A stretch of DNA of 64,000 nucleotides from Flectonema sp. DT1601 (GCA_964019425.1 OZ025780.1:1692001-1756000), one strand, 5' to 3'. Shown: positions 22,901-33,800, counted from the stretch's first letter. Numbers and translations: made by a program. The notes: generated by a model from the letters alone, not told the origin.

Positions 22901-23700
22901 AAGAGATTCCTTATCCTGATATTAACGCTGCTGCAGAGCAATGGTTAGCTGGGGGTTTCACAGTTGTTGTAGCAACAACACAGAAATTAGAATCACAAGA
23001 AGCCCCGACAGTATCAATATTTGCTCTTAGAGATCAACCAAAACCTGAAGCAACCGCCGTAGTAAATCATCTTCAAAGAAAAGGCATTGAAGTATACCTT
23101 GTGTCTGGTGATGCGAAGTCTGCAGCTCATCATTTTGCAAGTTTGGTAGGCATCCCTCAACGAAGAGTGTTCGCAGAACAACTACCAAAAGAAAAAGCTG
23201 ACATTGTAGAAGCAATCCAAAAGGGACAACTTCAAGATGAGAGTGAACTAGAAAGTTCAATTGCAGTCGACGTAGAGATGTCAGATGTCAGAATGTTAGC
23301 CTCAGATGAAGCAGACGACAGTAAGAAGAACACGGTTGCGTTTGTTGGAGATGGAATTAACGATGCTGTTGCATTGGCAGCTGCTGATGTTGGTATTGCT
23401 TTAGGTGCCGGGACATCAGTAGCGCTTGAAGCAGCATCGTGTGTTTTAACTAGAAATAACCTTCGTGATGTTGTTACTTTCTTAAGCCTCTCTACTACAG
23501 TCATGAACAGGATTAAGTTAAACTTTTTCTGGGCTTTTGGTTACAATGTCTTAGCCATTCCTATTGCCAGTGGATTTTTCTATCCAATTTGGCATTGGCA
23601 ACTACCACCTACCGCAGGTGGTATCGCGATGATCTTTTCGTCTATTGCAGTGTTGTTGTCTTCGTTACATTTAAAAATGTTTTCGCCTCCGAAATTTTAG
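19993..23700 (+). CDS. Copper-transporting P1B-type ATPase
   Basis: A 1235-residue heavy-metal pump. A first HMA-like domain has CKSC near residue 220, and a second has MTCAACA near 358-364. The membrane core follows, with CPC in the transport helix (Cys837-Cys839; ACPCAMGLATPTAV), the phosphorylation motif DKTGT at Asp881, the SSHP histidine-proline motif near 917, and GDGIND near 1117. CPC with CxxC metal-binding domains marks the Cu+ (ATP7/CopA) class, exporting copper from the cytosol or loading it into the secretory path. The actuator region carries an extra stretch of about 80-90 residues, flanked by two similar strings (IVKGDSVKV and VQKGDFVRV), as if this segment had been partly duplicated. 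The first 200 residues are unlike known ATPases. The acceptor (TTCTAATTCAG) lies 14 bases before the ATG. Confidence 0.95.
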   Translation: MKITGLSDEVLSSSWFIESHSATSEDTFTIVLKEGVDELKSAEMICREGGVLKYQPIKERESPTGNMSYIAVRAIAMDDGVVSIPEIDGISFSEIIKTDEGNSSICVIGGIDLSLEQWVEIRLKLVKSNSYFITSKSHRCFRLPTHGVYSSKTPAVLRPIPLSGRPIEEHIYHLSYHLAASLVINNIDATNTENKNIQGGIGDSRFTVITMISPNIKCKSCTTAINRSLSKNLKLTPMVDFTQVLDKKCLYVAIRHDKSSTSDDREAEIRKLISEVESQLTELNLAAEQIDTVEVIISENDRELDEICNKGYQEKIAEPSYEFNIPTVGETIQADQETEIASPPPVCEIEEFSFVVKGMTCAACALEIEHHFEDHFEDVQKVAVNFAISNAKITVKKNEYTPQQLSQIINGLGFTAIAISSNDEASRDLLRKSLSNEDDIIQKRRAAYSSMAFSVPLLFLILILSHIDMVHKVLSTKVLCDVTVLPLIEIAVSTPVVFYWGSPFFIKTKIALSNKTFTMDVLVTLGVSTAYFSSLGMLIAALRNNSDKKYHYGFHTAASLIAFMLLGKYIEQRAKSKTTSALLHLMDLQPSVAAVLVPEWLSIPIKQIVKGDSVKVSGLTNVPTTSIVESGELQDNNGKIFRKGAIVEEGTIIKQPCTVVLTSTANGTIDGKAEVLRGEYMEQPVSEVQKGDFVRVTAGGSIPVDGEVKSGEMAVDESMLTGESIPVPKTVSDKVAGGSLCKDGSAVVRVTAVGADSCVSQIIALVSNAQTSKAPIQKYADRVAGVFVPAVIIYSAVVFTIWFLLGVTETYPEHCKKDDICISLAMNFLIATLVIACPCAMGLATPTAVMVGTGIGAKNGIFIKGGDILEQAHHCNTVIFDKTGTLSSGDISVIECQHSCSTPPQIHLAAIREVEDQSSHPIAISINHFIGDVGEKPTVDNHKTIPGKGVTATANNFVVKIGSYAWFKPEEIPYPDINAAAEQWLAGGFTVVVATTQKLESQEAPTVSIFALRDQPKPEATAVVNHLQRKGIEVYLVSGDAKSAAHHFASLVGIPQRRVFAEQLPKEKADIVEAIQKGQLQDESELESSIAVDVEMSDVRMLASDEADDSKKNTVAFVGDGINDAVALAAADVGIALGAGTSVALEAASCVLTRNNLRDVVTFLSLSTTVMNRIKLNFFWAFGYNVLAIPIASGFFYPIWHWQLPPTAGGIAMIFSSIAVLLSSLHLKMFSPPKF

Positions 23701-25521
23701 GGAAGGGAAAAAAAAAAAAAAAAAAAAAAATTGTAATCCCCCGTCAATTCTCAGTTATTAGCACTGATTCGATAAATTATTTTGTCTTTTTCAAAACTGA
23801 AACCTAACTTCCCTATTTTAATAATAATAAAAAAAAAAAAACGAAAAACAAAAAAACAAACAAACAAAAAACGATGCTTATCTAACTCTCTTAAAAACTG
23901 TCAATGAAATAAGAAATAAATCTCCCTCTCAAGGGGGAAGTCCATCTTGTTGATAGTACGAATGGATGTGAATTAGGATTCAAGGCCTACTCAACCCTTG
24001 CGAACACACTTGATCGCGTAAAAGGTCAGGGGAGTTTCAAGTGCCTCGTAGAATCGAAAAAAAAAAACTTGTGTGAATTTTATGTACACATATGTCACAT
24101 GTGTGTTTTTACGTTTTGTATTTCTTTCTGTTATTTCGGATTATTTGGGAGGGGGTGGGGGGGGGGAGATCTCACTGTTATTTATTTTATGTTATTTGTA
24201 GGCAAAGCAAACTTTGATACAGAACTTGTGGTGGTTTTCACCATCGTGTCTTCCAGCTACTGACTGGAATGACGCAAAGAGGTGCCTAAGTTTGTCTTGC
24301 AATGATCAACTAGCTCCTCTCTCGTAGTATTGAACTCTACATCGCACACAGGGAAGAGGTGTCGGCTTTGAGTCAAAGTGCTTAGATTAGACTTGACTCA
24401 GGCAGGTGTATCAACAAAAAATATATTTCTGCTTGATTTCTGCACCTGTGCTTGCAATGTAAGGTATCAATCTTCCTCCTTATCGTCTGTGGTTGTCGTT
24501 CTCCATCGTATGTGTAGCTCAGTGTACTTCTAAACAAACCTTTACTATGTTTCTCCAGCTCTGCACTTGTAGTGCAGAGAGAGAGGGCGCAACAAGGACT
24601 GCGCAACAAAGCAGTTGAACTTCTGATAAACGACTATTTTTAATTTTTTTCTTCTTCCTTCGCCTTAAGACGTGACACAATTCCCGAGGTGTCTCTACGT
24701 GAGTACATTGTCAAGGGTTCTGCGTGTGTTTTTTTTTAAAACTCTCTATTTCCTTTTAGCTTATCTCTCCATTAAGTTTGAAGGTTAACAGCTTTTTTCA
24801 GGATTTGTTTTTTTTTTTTCGAGGGCTGATCTACTCGTTGAGCGGCGGACGATTTTCTTTACGTTGTTCTTTTTCTTTTTTTTTTTTCCATTTGTGACGG
24901 CTATCCCAAATTTGATTAATTTTCGTTTTTTTTTGTATCAAGTAAGGCTTTGGGTAAAAAATTGCAGATCAAAAAAAAAAAGGTTCTCTAGCCATGCCAT
25001 CCATCGCAGCCAATGAATGCAACGTTTTCACGTTTATCCAGACAAAAGAAAAAAAATAAGGAGGGAATACATTGCCTTTTTCCTTCGATAGTGGAGGGGG
25101 TAAAAAAGCTGTGTGCGTTGTTGCGCAATTGCTGCAGAATAAAGAACCGTTGGATCAATGTAACCTGTACAGGAACTTGTATAGGGAAAAAAAAAAAAAA
25201 GAAAGAGAAAAAGAAAAAGAATCGTGCATTCAGTTTTTTTTTTTTTTCTTTTCTTCCCGTAGCGTATTTTTCCAACCGCGTGCATTATGTGCACAAAGGT
25301 GCAAAAGAGAGTGAACCAAAATGAAGAAAAAAAGAAAAAAAAAAAAAAAAAGGACGAACCCCGCTCAAAAAAAGCTCAATGTGGTTTGTGTTTCTACTGT
25401 TGGAATAATGTGTATTCATAGTGTTAATTCGCTAAAAAAGCATCGAAATACCCCACATGTAATTGGTACTCTGCGTTTTTCGTTCACTCAAAACTGTATT
25501 TCTTTTCCAGCAGCAAGAAAG
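23701..25521. other. 1.8 kb non-coding stretch
   Basis: No gene is seen. There are many A- and T-runs, a G-rich run (about 24149-24167), and a hairpin at 24251-24269. The long frame beginning at 25321 opens with an A-run. The real start of the next gene is 25522, after the TTTCTTTTCCAG acceptor ending at 25510. Confidence 0.6.
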
Positions 25522-26106
25522 ATGACAACTTCTGATGAAGATCATTATATTGATTCTTCGGAAATAGAAATGGATGACTGCATTAGATGGCGAGTCGATT
25601 TAAAAAAATTATCAAAACAAATGGAAGATAAAACCCACATCTGGGTTAGAATAAATGAAAAACAGAAATTTCGAATTGAAAAAGGAGAATCCGAATTGGA
25701 TATTTGCGTCAGCTATGATGAGGCTCTTGAGAATGATTTTATATGTCCAGAAGACCCTTGGATTCAACTTCAGAAAGACCACGAAGAATTGACTGCAAGG
25801 CAACCAGTTCCTTCATCAGATTTCGACTACGGAGACACCACAGATTTCGATGAAATATACCTTCACAGAAATACTCAACCCGCACTCCAACGAGCTTGCG
25901 ATTTCGCAACCGACCAAGACAACGACAATCTCTCAGAACAAGTTGGAGATCATTTCTTTGCAGAAGCCCTTCGTCAAGAAGCATACGGCATCCAATCGGA
26001 AGGCAAAGCAGTAGAAATCTCCAAGCAATTTGCGGGGATGAAGTTCCCTGTGATGGAGCCAGAAAACAACACAAAAACCGGAACTACTGTACCACAAGAA
26101 GATTAA
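25522..26106 (+). CDS. Acidic hypothetical protein, 194 residues
   Basis: The start ATG lies 12 bases after a strong acceptor (GTATTTCTTTTCCAG), so the in-frame Lys-rich extension upstream is excluded. The protein is rich in Asp and Glu with a basic centre (DLKKLSKQM, RINEKQKFRIEKGE). It has no signal peptide, membrane span or known motif. A C-terminal helix-rich part contains QVGDHFFAEALRQEAYGI. Family not recognised. The next gene starts about 190 bases on. Confidence 0.65.
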   Translation: MTTSDEDHYIDSSEIEMDDCIRWRVDLKKLSKQMEDKTHIWVRINEKQKFRIEKGESELDICVSYDEALENDFICPEDPWIQLQKDHEELTARQPVPSSDFDYGDTTDFDEIYLHRNTQPALQRACDFATDQDNDNLSEQVGDHFFAEALRQEAYGIQSEGKAVEISKQFAGMKFPVMEPENNTKTGTTVPQED

Positions 26107-26296
26107 TAATATAAAGCATCAAATATTGTGAATATGCTACACCCTAACTGAAGACTTACTCTGCTGTATGTTCATACGCTGTCCCTATCCACCGTGTGAT
26201 CTGATTTTCATGTTCGAACTATGTCGTGCCAACAACAGGTTTTGACACATGTTATGTCATTGTTTTTTTTTCATCAGGTAGCCGGAAACAACAACA

Positions 26297-28093
26297 ATGC
26301 AATTTCCGGGAACCGGTCCCGGTCCGTTTCAGCCGGGGCAGGAAGCTCAAGGGGGAACGGCAATGGGAGGAATGAACCCGTTTAAAAGTCAGCTGTGGAA
26401 GTTGAATCAAGAAATTGAAGGATTCTCAAGAAGAGTAACTGGAGGAAGCGTTCCAAATACTGGAAATGAAATGTCATTTGAGTCCTCAGGTTCAGGATTA
26501 GGATATTCAGGGCTCGGATCACCAATTAGTGCTGCTGGTAGTAATCAATTAATTAATAATAATCCTGGTATTGATATCCAACAGCAAGTTGGAGGTCTTC
26601 AAAACACACTTGAACAAGTTAATGGACATCTACAACGAGAACAACTTGAAAAACGAAAAGTACAAGACGAACTCGATCAACTTAAAGTACGTCTTTCTAT
26701 AGTCACAACTCAACAACAACATCAGCAACATCAGCAAGAGCAATCTGCTCCCAGAGATGATGAGATTCGTGAAAAGAATGAAACTATTTCAACTCTCCGT
26801 GAAGAGAAAGCAGTCATGAAAGAATGGCTAGACAGGGGAGTTGAAGAATGTCGTCGAGTTGCAGAGGAAGTTCAGCGACTTCGATCTGAAATAACTGACG
26901 GAGACAACGAGCGAGGAAGACTCGGTGAAGAGAAAGTCCGACTAGAGCAGATGTTAGAGCAGGTGATGTCTGAAGTTAGAAACACATCAACTCGATTAGA
27001 CCAAGAGAAAGGTGACAAAGAAACAGCGCTTGGACAAGCTGCTGAGAAACAACGAGAAATGATCGTCAATGGAGAACAACTGAAACAAACTCGCGCTGAA
27101 TGTGATAGACTCGCTTCTGAAGTAGCTCGTCTGATAGAGAAAGTCAGAGAAACAGAAGAATCTGAAACACATCTGAGAGTTATCGTATCTGGTGCTAAGA
27201 GAATGGCTGTTGCTTTCTTATCACTTCACACAGCAGTTGAACAGGAAAGGTTTACTGAATTAGTTTCAATTGATAACACAACAGATACTACTGCTGGTAC
27301 TGGAACTGTATCAGATGTATCTCTTCAGGGGAAAACTGCATTGAGTGAGTTGCAGGATGTTCTACTGGCGCTTCGATCTATTGTCCGAACTCGTTTTGAA
27401 GAAACACAAAACAGATGTCTTGAAGCAGCCAGAAGAGAAGAGTTCACAGCTAAGCAAGCCATGGAAGGAGCTATGAGAACAGAACAAGAACTACGAGAGC
27501 GCCATGCAATCGAACGTCGGCTTCTTGAAGGAAAACTTTCTGAAATGCAGGCGGAACTACATACGCTCAGTGATGCTCCAAGATTTGAACCGACTCCCTC
27601 GGAATACCAACAGCTCTCTTCACAACATCAGCAACCAGCAGACGCGGCCTCCTACGCTAAACTTTCGAAGATAGAGGCTCAAAATGCTAAGCTGAAGGAA
27701 AAAAATAAAAAATTAAAAATCGATTGGCACAAAATAACAGACATACGCAAATCCAACGAGAGACTTGAAATAGAAAAGAAGACTATGCTGGGATACATCG
27801 AAGGATTGGAAAGGGAATTACAAAATCACCAACAACGAAGCAGCCATCAAAATCCGATATATGGAAACCCTCCAGGAGGAACTGCAAGAGGAATGTCTCC
27901 AAGCAAGCGTTACGAATCAGAGCAAACTAGCCAAATGTGGAAGGAATGGAAACGCGGAGCTCTATCTTGGGATAGTTGGCAAAAATCACATTCTGAACAC
28001 ACCCCAAGACAAGCCTATTCAGGAACCCCTTCTTACCATCGAACGAGAGTTTCACCAGCGAGAGCTTCAGGTCCTTGGATGCCATCTCCATAA
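26297..28093 (+). CDS. Coiled-coil protein
   Basis: 598 residues. A Gly/Pro/Ser-rich head of about 95 residues (PGTGPGPFQPGQEAQGG) is followed by long heptad-like, charged helices (about 95-300, 360-430 and 450-525) broken by a Gln/His run (TQQQHQQHQQEQ) near 140 and a Thr-rich loop near 325. The tail is Ser/Pro/Tyr-rich and may be disordered. There is no catalytic motif. Such proteins are usually structural (cytoskeleton, basal body, membrane tethers), but nothing here picks one. The acceptor (TTTTTTTTCATCAG) ends at 26277, 19 bases before the ATG. Confidence 0.75.
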   Translation: MQFPGTGPGPFQPGQEAQGGTAMGGMNPFKSQLWKLNQEIEGFSRRVTGGSVPNTGNEMSFESSGSGLGYSGLGSPISAAGSNQLINNNPGIDIQQQVGGLQNTLEQVNGHLQREQLEKRKVQDELDQLKVRLSIVTTQQQHQQHQQEQSAPRDDEIREKNETISTLREEKAVMKEWLDRGVEECRRVAEEVQRLRSEITDGDNERGRLGEEKVRLEQMLEQVMSEVRNTSTRLDQEKGDKETALGQAAEKQREMIVNGEQLKQTRAECDRLASEVARLIEKVRETEESETHLRVIVSGAKRMAVAFLSLHTAVEQERFTELVSIDNTTDTTAGTGTVSDVSLQGKTALSELQDVLLALRSIVRTRFEETQNRCLEAARREEFTAKQAMEGAMRTEQELRERHAIERRLLEGKLSEMQAELHTLSDAPRFEPTPSEYQQLSSQHQQPADAASYAKLSKIEAQNAKLKEKNKKLKIDWHKITDIRKSNERLEIEKKTMLGYIEGLERELQNHQQRSSHQNPIYGNPPGGTARGMSPSKRYESEQTSQMWKEWKRGALSWDSWQKSHSEHTPRQAYSGTPSYHRTRVSPARASGPWMPSP

Positions 28094-28503
28094 CCCAACT
28101 TCCTTCAATAGTAGTTTTTTAGGTTCCATTTATTGAATTAAAAAAAAAAAAAAAAGACTTTTTTTGTGGAAAAAAAACAAAACAAATGGTCCTCGATTTT
28201 GACTCAAAGTCATTGATGGAATTATAATTAATAAGTTATTGGTTTGGAAAAAAAAAAAAAAAAAAATGAAGAAAAAAAGTAGAACAAAACAGAACAGAAA
28301 CCTAGATGTTGTGTCAAATATATATAGTACCAAACAAAAAAAAAAAAAAAAAAAGGAAAACGTTTCATATTTTTGTGAGTTTGGGAGGTAAAAAAGAATG
28401 TATTTTTTTCTGTAAGTTATATTGTATTAGTGTGTACATCGTTTAATAACAATATAATAACATCTCATTGCCTACATCAGGTGCTAACAAATAACAAAAA
28501 TTA
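28094..28503. other. Intergenic, A-rich
   Basis: No gene is seen. Several A-runs of 14-22. The acceptor CATTGCCTACATCAG ends at 28480, ahead of the next gene. Confidence 0.6.
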
Positions 28504-28782
28504 ATGCTTCGTCGTAGTATATCACGTAAGGGTTACTCTCCTTTGATATTCTCAACAAGAACAAAGATTTATAAAGTAAACGAGTTACAAGACTCTATCG
28601 ATGACACAACAAAAGATCCAATTGGGGTGCAGTATTATGATAAATTAAATTGGAGAGAGAGATTCGGATCAAAGCTGTTTTGGTGGTCGTGGGGGTTCGC
28701 AACAGTTCTTTATATTTATAGTTCCCTTGTTAGAAGAGCGAATGAAGGGCGGAGCGGATTAATAGCTGATGGTCACAGGTAG
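28504..28782 (+). CDS. Small single-pass, probably mitochondrial membrane protein
   Basis: 92 residues. The N-terminus (MLRRSISRKGYSPLIFSTR) is basic, hydroxylated and free of acids, as in mitochondrial presequences. One membrane span lies at about 61-77 (WWSWGFATVLYIYSSLV), followed by a short basic tail. The size and layout resemble accessory subunits of respiratory complexes or import-machinery membrane proteins, but I cannot name it. A broken tandem copy lies directly downstream (28820-28990). The acceptor ends at 28480. Confidence 0.7.
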   Translation: MLRRSISRKGYSPLIFSTRTKIYKVNELQDSIDDTTKDPIGVQYYDKLNWRERFGSKLFWWSWGFATVLYIYSSLVRRANEGRSGLIADGHR

Positions 28783-28819
28783 ACTTTCTACACGTGTCAC
28801 TATTCTACATAACAAAATA

Positions 28820-28990
28820 ATGCTTCGTCGTAGTATATCACGTAAGGGTTACTCTCCTTTGATACTCTCAACAAGAACAAAGATTTATTACGTAAACGAG
28901 TTACAAGACACAATCGATATAGTTCCCTTGTTGGAAGAGTGAATGAAGGACGGGGTGTGATAGCGACAGGTAGACTTTCTAACACAACGT
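28820..28990 (+). pseudogene. Tandem partial duplicate of the preceding gene
   Basis: The first ~100 bases match 28504 onward almost perfectly. About 125 bases that encode the middle and most of the membrane span are then missing, and the match resumes at TAGTTCCCTTGTTGGAAGAG. The frame shifts after the deletion and stops at 28942, leaving at most 40 residues: the presequence-like part plus an altered end. No acceptor of its own is evident. Recent duplication is suggested by the near identity of the first 100 bases. Confidence 0.8.
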
Positions 28991-29191
28991 CCGGTAGTGC
29001 AACACATCACAATTCGATACAACAAATTGATGAAAAGTCTGCGAAGATTCAGTTGCGGTGTCTGCTGAACGCAACTTGTTTGTGTTTCGTCTTTTTTTTT
29101 TTTTAGCTTTATTTTTGTAATTCTCTCCTTCAAGCTTATTTTTTCGCAACAGCTCCACCCTTTACTTTAAATATAAAAAAAAAAAAAAACG

Positions 29192-29437
29192 ATGTCAACA
29201 ATTTCTGGTCAGCTTGGTAACGAAAACACCCAACAAGCATCAACAATCGAACAAACCCAACGTCTTTCAGCATTACCAATCGGTGCGTATCTTGATGAAG
29301 CGGTAGTCCCTGTCTTATTACAAGGACTTGCAGCCTTAACAAGAGAGAGACCTGAAAACCCAGTTGATTTTCTTGGAAATTTCTTGTTGAAAAACAATCC
29401 AAACAGAAGAGGACTTGTTGAGCAATCACTTAATTAA
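29192..29437 (+). CDS. DPY-30 domain protein
   Basis: 81 residues. The second half is a DPY-30 motif: [19 protein letters not shown], then [19 protein letters not shown] and KNNPN. This motif forms an X-type four-helix dimer that docks amphipathic helices. DPY-30/Sdc1 is a core subunit of COMPASS-type H3K4 methyltransferases, and relatives also sit in radial spokes and with AKAP-like partners in cilia. The short Gln/Thr-rich N-terminus fits DPY-30 itself. The acceptor (TTATTTTTTCGCAACAG) ends at 29152. Confidence 0.88.
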   Translation: MSTISGQLGNENTQQASTIEQTQRLSALPIGAYLDEAVVPVLLQGLAALTRERPENPVDFLGNFLLKNNPNRRGLVEQSLN

Positions 29438-29870
29438 AATTAGTCATCCGAGAGCGTGACTTCAAACAGTTAGATGCAAGCAGGCAGCAAAGATAAAGTT
29501 CTCCTTATACAGACTTTTATTTAGATATTATTTTCCATTCGGTTTTTTTCCCTTCTTTTTCTTTCCTGCTGTCCCCTCCCATTTCCCATTTTCTTTTTTT
29601 TGATATGTCGTGCGAACCCATAAGAAGGGAAGGAGATGTTCTTACTTTATAAGTTCGTTAAATTATTTAGAAAAATCTGGCATTGAATATGTGCATTATT
29701 TAGTGAAGTTTGGCTTTGTGCAGTTAAATTTACCTTCCATTCTTTTTTTTTTAAAGCAGCCATAACGAATTTAGTACAAGTGAAACGTAATATTAAAAAA
29801 AAAAAAAAAAAAAAAATAAGTTTTACTGCTACATTCTGACAGATTTTTTTTAAAAAAAAACCTTAAAAAA
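29438..29870. other. Intergenic
   Basis: No gene is seen. T-rich then A-rich. The acceptor TACATTCTGACAG ends at 29842, 28 bases before the next ATG. Confidence 0.6.
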
Positions 29871-30306
29871 ATGGTCACCGTAAGCGGCAACAAATCAGGA
29901 CGTCCATGGAAGAAGGGAAAGAAGAAGGTCTCAACTCTAAACGCAACCGCAGCATCGAAAACAACATTCGCTCAAAGACGTGAAAAACAAAAGAAACAGC
30001 AGGCTGTTAAAGTTATTGCCGATGAACTAAAGAAGGGAGCAGACAGAAAGAAGGAACAAGAGAGAAAACGATTGGAAGCCATGAAGAAGAAGAAGAGTGA
30101 AGACTTACTTAAGTCTGTTAAGGTACAGGTTATTAAGGATGCTAGAAAGGTTTGTATTTATTGTATTTAAAAAAAAAAAAACACTAATTATCATTCCCAT
30201 TACACTACCAACACAGATAAAACGTATGTCGAAAAAGCAAATCGTCAAGTCAAGGATCTACCTAAACTCTCACCTTAATAGAGCCGCAGGTGTCTCCGAC
30301 CGATAA
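29871..30306 (+). CDS. CGR1: Cgr1-family rRNA processing protein
   Basis: Exons 29871-30149 and 30217-30306 (67-nt intron, GTTTGT...ACAG, phase 0) encode 122 residues. The Cgr1/CCDC86 pattern is clear: SGRPWKKGKKK near the N-terminus, TTFAQRREKQKK, a long Lys/Glu helix, and after the splice RKIKRMSKKQIVKSRIY, the family's conserved C-terminal end. Cgr1 proteins are nucleolar factors for 60S ribosome biogenesis. The last 20 residues (LNSHLNRAAGVSDR) are less typical. The unspliced frame ends within the intron and would lose the conserved end. Confidence 0.85.
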
Positions 30307-30823
30307 TCAGCGTAGGCACTGCTCTGTTTGTTTGTAAGTATGACTGGCTAAGTTATCCAGTTCGTGTTCATAGGCAGGTCAAAGCCATTATAATCTATCC
30401 CTGAGTAAGGTTCCTAGGCAGGCAAGATGTCTGCCTTGTTGTTTTATTTTTTCTTTTTTTTTTCTTCCTTTTTTTTTTATCATACATTTGGTGGTCAATC
30501 ATTAAAAAAAAAAAAAAAAAAAAAAAACATTTATCTGGTTTGTTTCCCTTGTTTCTCGTTTCCTCGATTTTTCCGTTCCTTTCTTCCCAAAGAAAGGGGA
30601 TTGAAAAAAAAAAAAAAAAAAAAAAAACACTTTATAATAAAATTACGGATCCCTAATATTTATCAGTCTGGATGCTTCAATTAAATTAAGATTATTGGAA
30701 ATGATGTGTTTTTTTAATAACTTTGTTCTTCTCTCAGAGTAGTTATTTAACAACAAAAATAAAATAAGAACAGATCAAAACTCCAATATCATTAGCTTAT
30801 TCTTTCACAGGCTATTTCAGGGA
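30307..30823. other. Intergenic with short hairpins
   Basis: No gene is seen. The first 130 bases are more GC-balanced than usual here and contain AGGCA/TGCCT self-complementarity around 30415-30436. Two A-runs of about 23 follow. Acceptor-like TTCTTTCACAG and CTATTTCAG end at 30810 and 30820, just before the next ATG. Confidence 0.55.
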
Positions 30824-33800
30824 ATGGATGACGCGAAAGACGCAAAGGATGAAAAGGACAGTAAAGACTCAAAGGATGAAAAGGACAGTAAAGACAGTAA
30901 AGATGAATCAGATACAACACGAACAGTAACAATACTACAACAACAACAAACATCTAGTCCTGCTGTTGTCGTGACTTCTGAGCCAACCGAATCACCACCT
31001 GTGAGTATCATCAGAACTGAGATGCCCACCACTGAGATGCCCACTGAGATGCCTACCACTGAGATGCCCACTGAGATGCCCACCGCTGAGATGCCCACCA
31101 CTGACATCCCGACAACTATGATACCATCGACTGAGAACCCTGACACTGCTGTTCCACTCATCACGAGCTCTCCGACAGTACAGAATACTGAAGTACCCAC
31201 CAGTGAATCACCTGTTAATTTAATCACTGAAGTGCCTCAGATAGCAACTACCGAAGTACCTCAAACTACTGTACCAGACTCACCGATACCCTCCACACTT
31301 CTATTAGAACAACCCGTAGAATCTGGTATTGTTATAAAAACAATAACAGACACCTGGGTGATTAGACAACCACAAGATGGTCAACAGATCGTAACAGTCA
31401 GGATACCGTTTTTAAAACTTTCGAATTGCTCTGGAGGAGTTGTTGAAGCATTGCGTTCGTACGTGGAATGGTACAAAATATATTATAATCCGAACAGTAA
31501 ACACGTACATTGTACTGAACATTCTATTCACATACCAACACCAAGACTTACAGCTGTTAGTAGTTCTGTTGTGTTAGGAAGTGATGTGGAACTTGAAGTT
31601 CCGGATTGGAAAATTCCGATAAATTCAAAATTAAGAAATCAAATCCTTGTTGATGAGTGGCTTCTAATAGAACGAGTTAGTTCCACTGCAAAGATTGAAA
31701 ATTTGGGATTCGGTGCGAAAATTATAACATACGAAGTGATTGACACTGAAAACAACAATGAATCAGTATGGGCAGTGTCAACTGCTGTTAGGATTCACCA
31801 GTCTGTAAATGCCTCGGAATTCACTGAGCAGAATGTAACGAAAATAGTGCAATCGGTTGATTCAATTTCTAATCCTGACGTTCAGACATTACGACTTAGG
31901 CTTGCAGCTGAATTCATAGCAGACGCATCCGCTAACAATGTTGATAGTAGTATTGCTCTCTCTGGTATTAATGACCTCTTTAGTATTCATTCTGATAATG
32001 ATCCTTTTAATAAAGATCAACGAACTAGTAGGGGACTACTGAATGCTGCATTGAGAAGTGTTAGGAAAAGCAAATTAGGACTTCCGTATCATTCAGAATA
32101 CTTTTCAGCGATCGTTCAAGCAGGTCAGAATATCATAAAAACAACGACAGCATACTACAGTACTAAATTGTCATCATTGACTCAGAATGATACGATCTTT
32201 CCAGAGGTTTATTTGACAAGTCGTTCTGGATCATTATTGCTTCAGCTTAATCAGCGATTTCTACTACCCTGGCCATGTAGTATCCAATACGTATTGTGGA
32301 GCAGTTCATCACGTCGTTGGGAGTATGGAGGTGATATTCGTATACCGAGGAGTGTTTACAGTAGTCTTCAACCTGATGGAGAGGATACCCGATCTTGTTA
32401 TGATTTTACTATTGAGGGATTGAGAGGCTTTAATGTTCTCTCGAATGAAACATCTGAAGAAATGATTAATGTTTTAGTTAATGATGTGCCTGCTGATGTT
32501 CCGGTGGCATTATCAACGAATTCAAAAGCGATGGAATATGAAAATATATTAGTATATGGAGGAGGTATTGAGGGAGAAGATGATAACACTGTAACCTTAC
32601 CATTACTTATTGTTATATTTTTAATGGGTTGGATCGTTGGGGTTGTTGTACTTCATAGAGCTGACAGTGATGCAGATCAGCTTGAAATTGATGTTCCGCT
32701 GTTTGAGTTTTCTGAAGTCCCAACTTTCGATCTCCGAGACCTACCTCCAAATGAACACGCAAGACCATCCTGGTCTGGTCCAGAATTAATAGACGATGAG
32801 AAACACAATAAAATCGCGTTTCCGTTTTTTAAAGTTTCCTCTCTTCAGATATTAGACAGGCATCCCTTAGATCCTTACATGAGACGTGATAAGATAGTTG
32901 CTTGGTGCTTATCGGTTTCTTTAATAGTGCTGGTTCTCGTTTTGTGTAGTCAAGGAGGCTCTGAGTCGCCTCTTACCGCCGGTCAGTATGTAATCATAGC
33001 TGTTGTTACATCAGTTTTAGTCCTTCCTTTGGTGTTTTTCGTGTCGTTGTTGTTTAGAAGAAGAAATGTTAGCGACGTCAACGATGAGGTCACTCCATTG
33101 AGTGTTGTGAGAAATGACAATGCGAATCTCGTAAACATTCATGTGTTAGCAATTAGAGGAGGTCCTGGATTCTTAGAAAGCACTTCATATGTTGTTGGGA
33201 TTGGATCTCTGGAAGTATCGACTAAAAACGGACGTCTTCCTGGTATTGATGTTCACGTTCCAGAAGCTACTCTGTTTTCTGATCCAGCTGGAGAATCAAT
33301 TCCAATAAGCATTGTTCATAATAGCAGTGGAAAGAAACGTCACATTTGTACAGGTCAATTAGTCATTCCTCATACTGATGTTGATTTCTCAAGTTGTAGT
33401 TGGATTCCACTTGGTGAGTCTGGAGTCAAAGCAAAAATCAGCTACACAGTAATCCCAGGAGCCGGTAGTAAGGATGTCTTAGCAGCAGCTGATTCGATGG
33501 AATTGACGAAAATTCAAATAATTTTCGAGAGAATTCCTCTTTTAGTAACCTTACTGGCGATCACAGCTGTAATATCAGGAACCCTAAACTGTTACTTTTC
33601 CATTCCGGGGATGTTAATAACGACCGTTGCAGGAGTCCCTTCATTATCTCCTTTAGTCGGAATGGCGTTATACACTTTACTAAGTGTCGTGTTTACTTCA
33701 ATAATATCAGAAAACTGGCTCCCATCAGTCGCCTTCATTGTTTTGGTTATAACTGTGATTGGTTCTGTTTTTTGCATCAAATTAAAACGACGTTTTCTGG

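Noticed and set aside
24988-25294. Opposed Phe- and Lys-rich frames on both strands
   Set aside because: Produced by long T/A runs; no conserved motif.
25321-25521. In-frame Lys-rich N-terminal extension of the acidic protein
   Set aside because: Begins in an A-run and precedes a strong acceptor at 25510; the ATG at 25522 is the better start.
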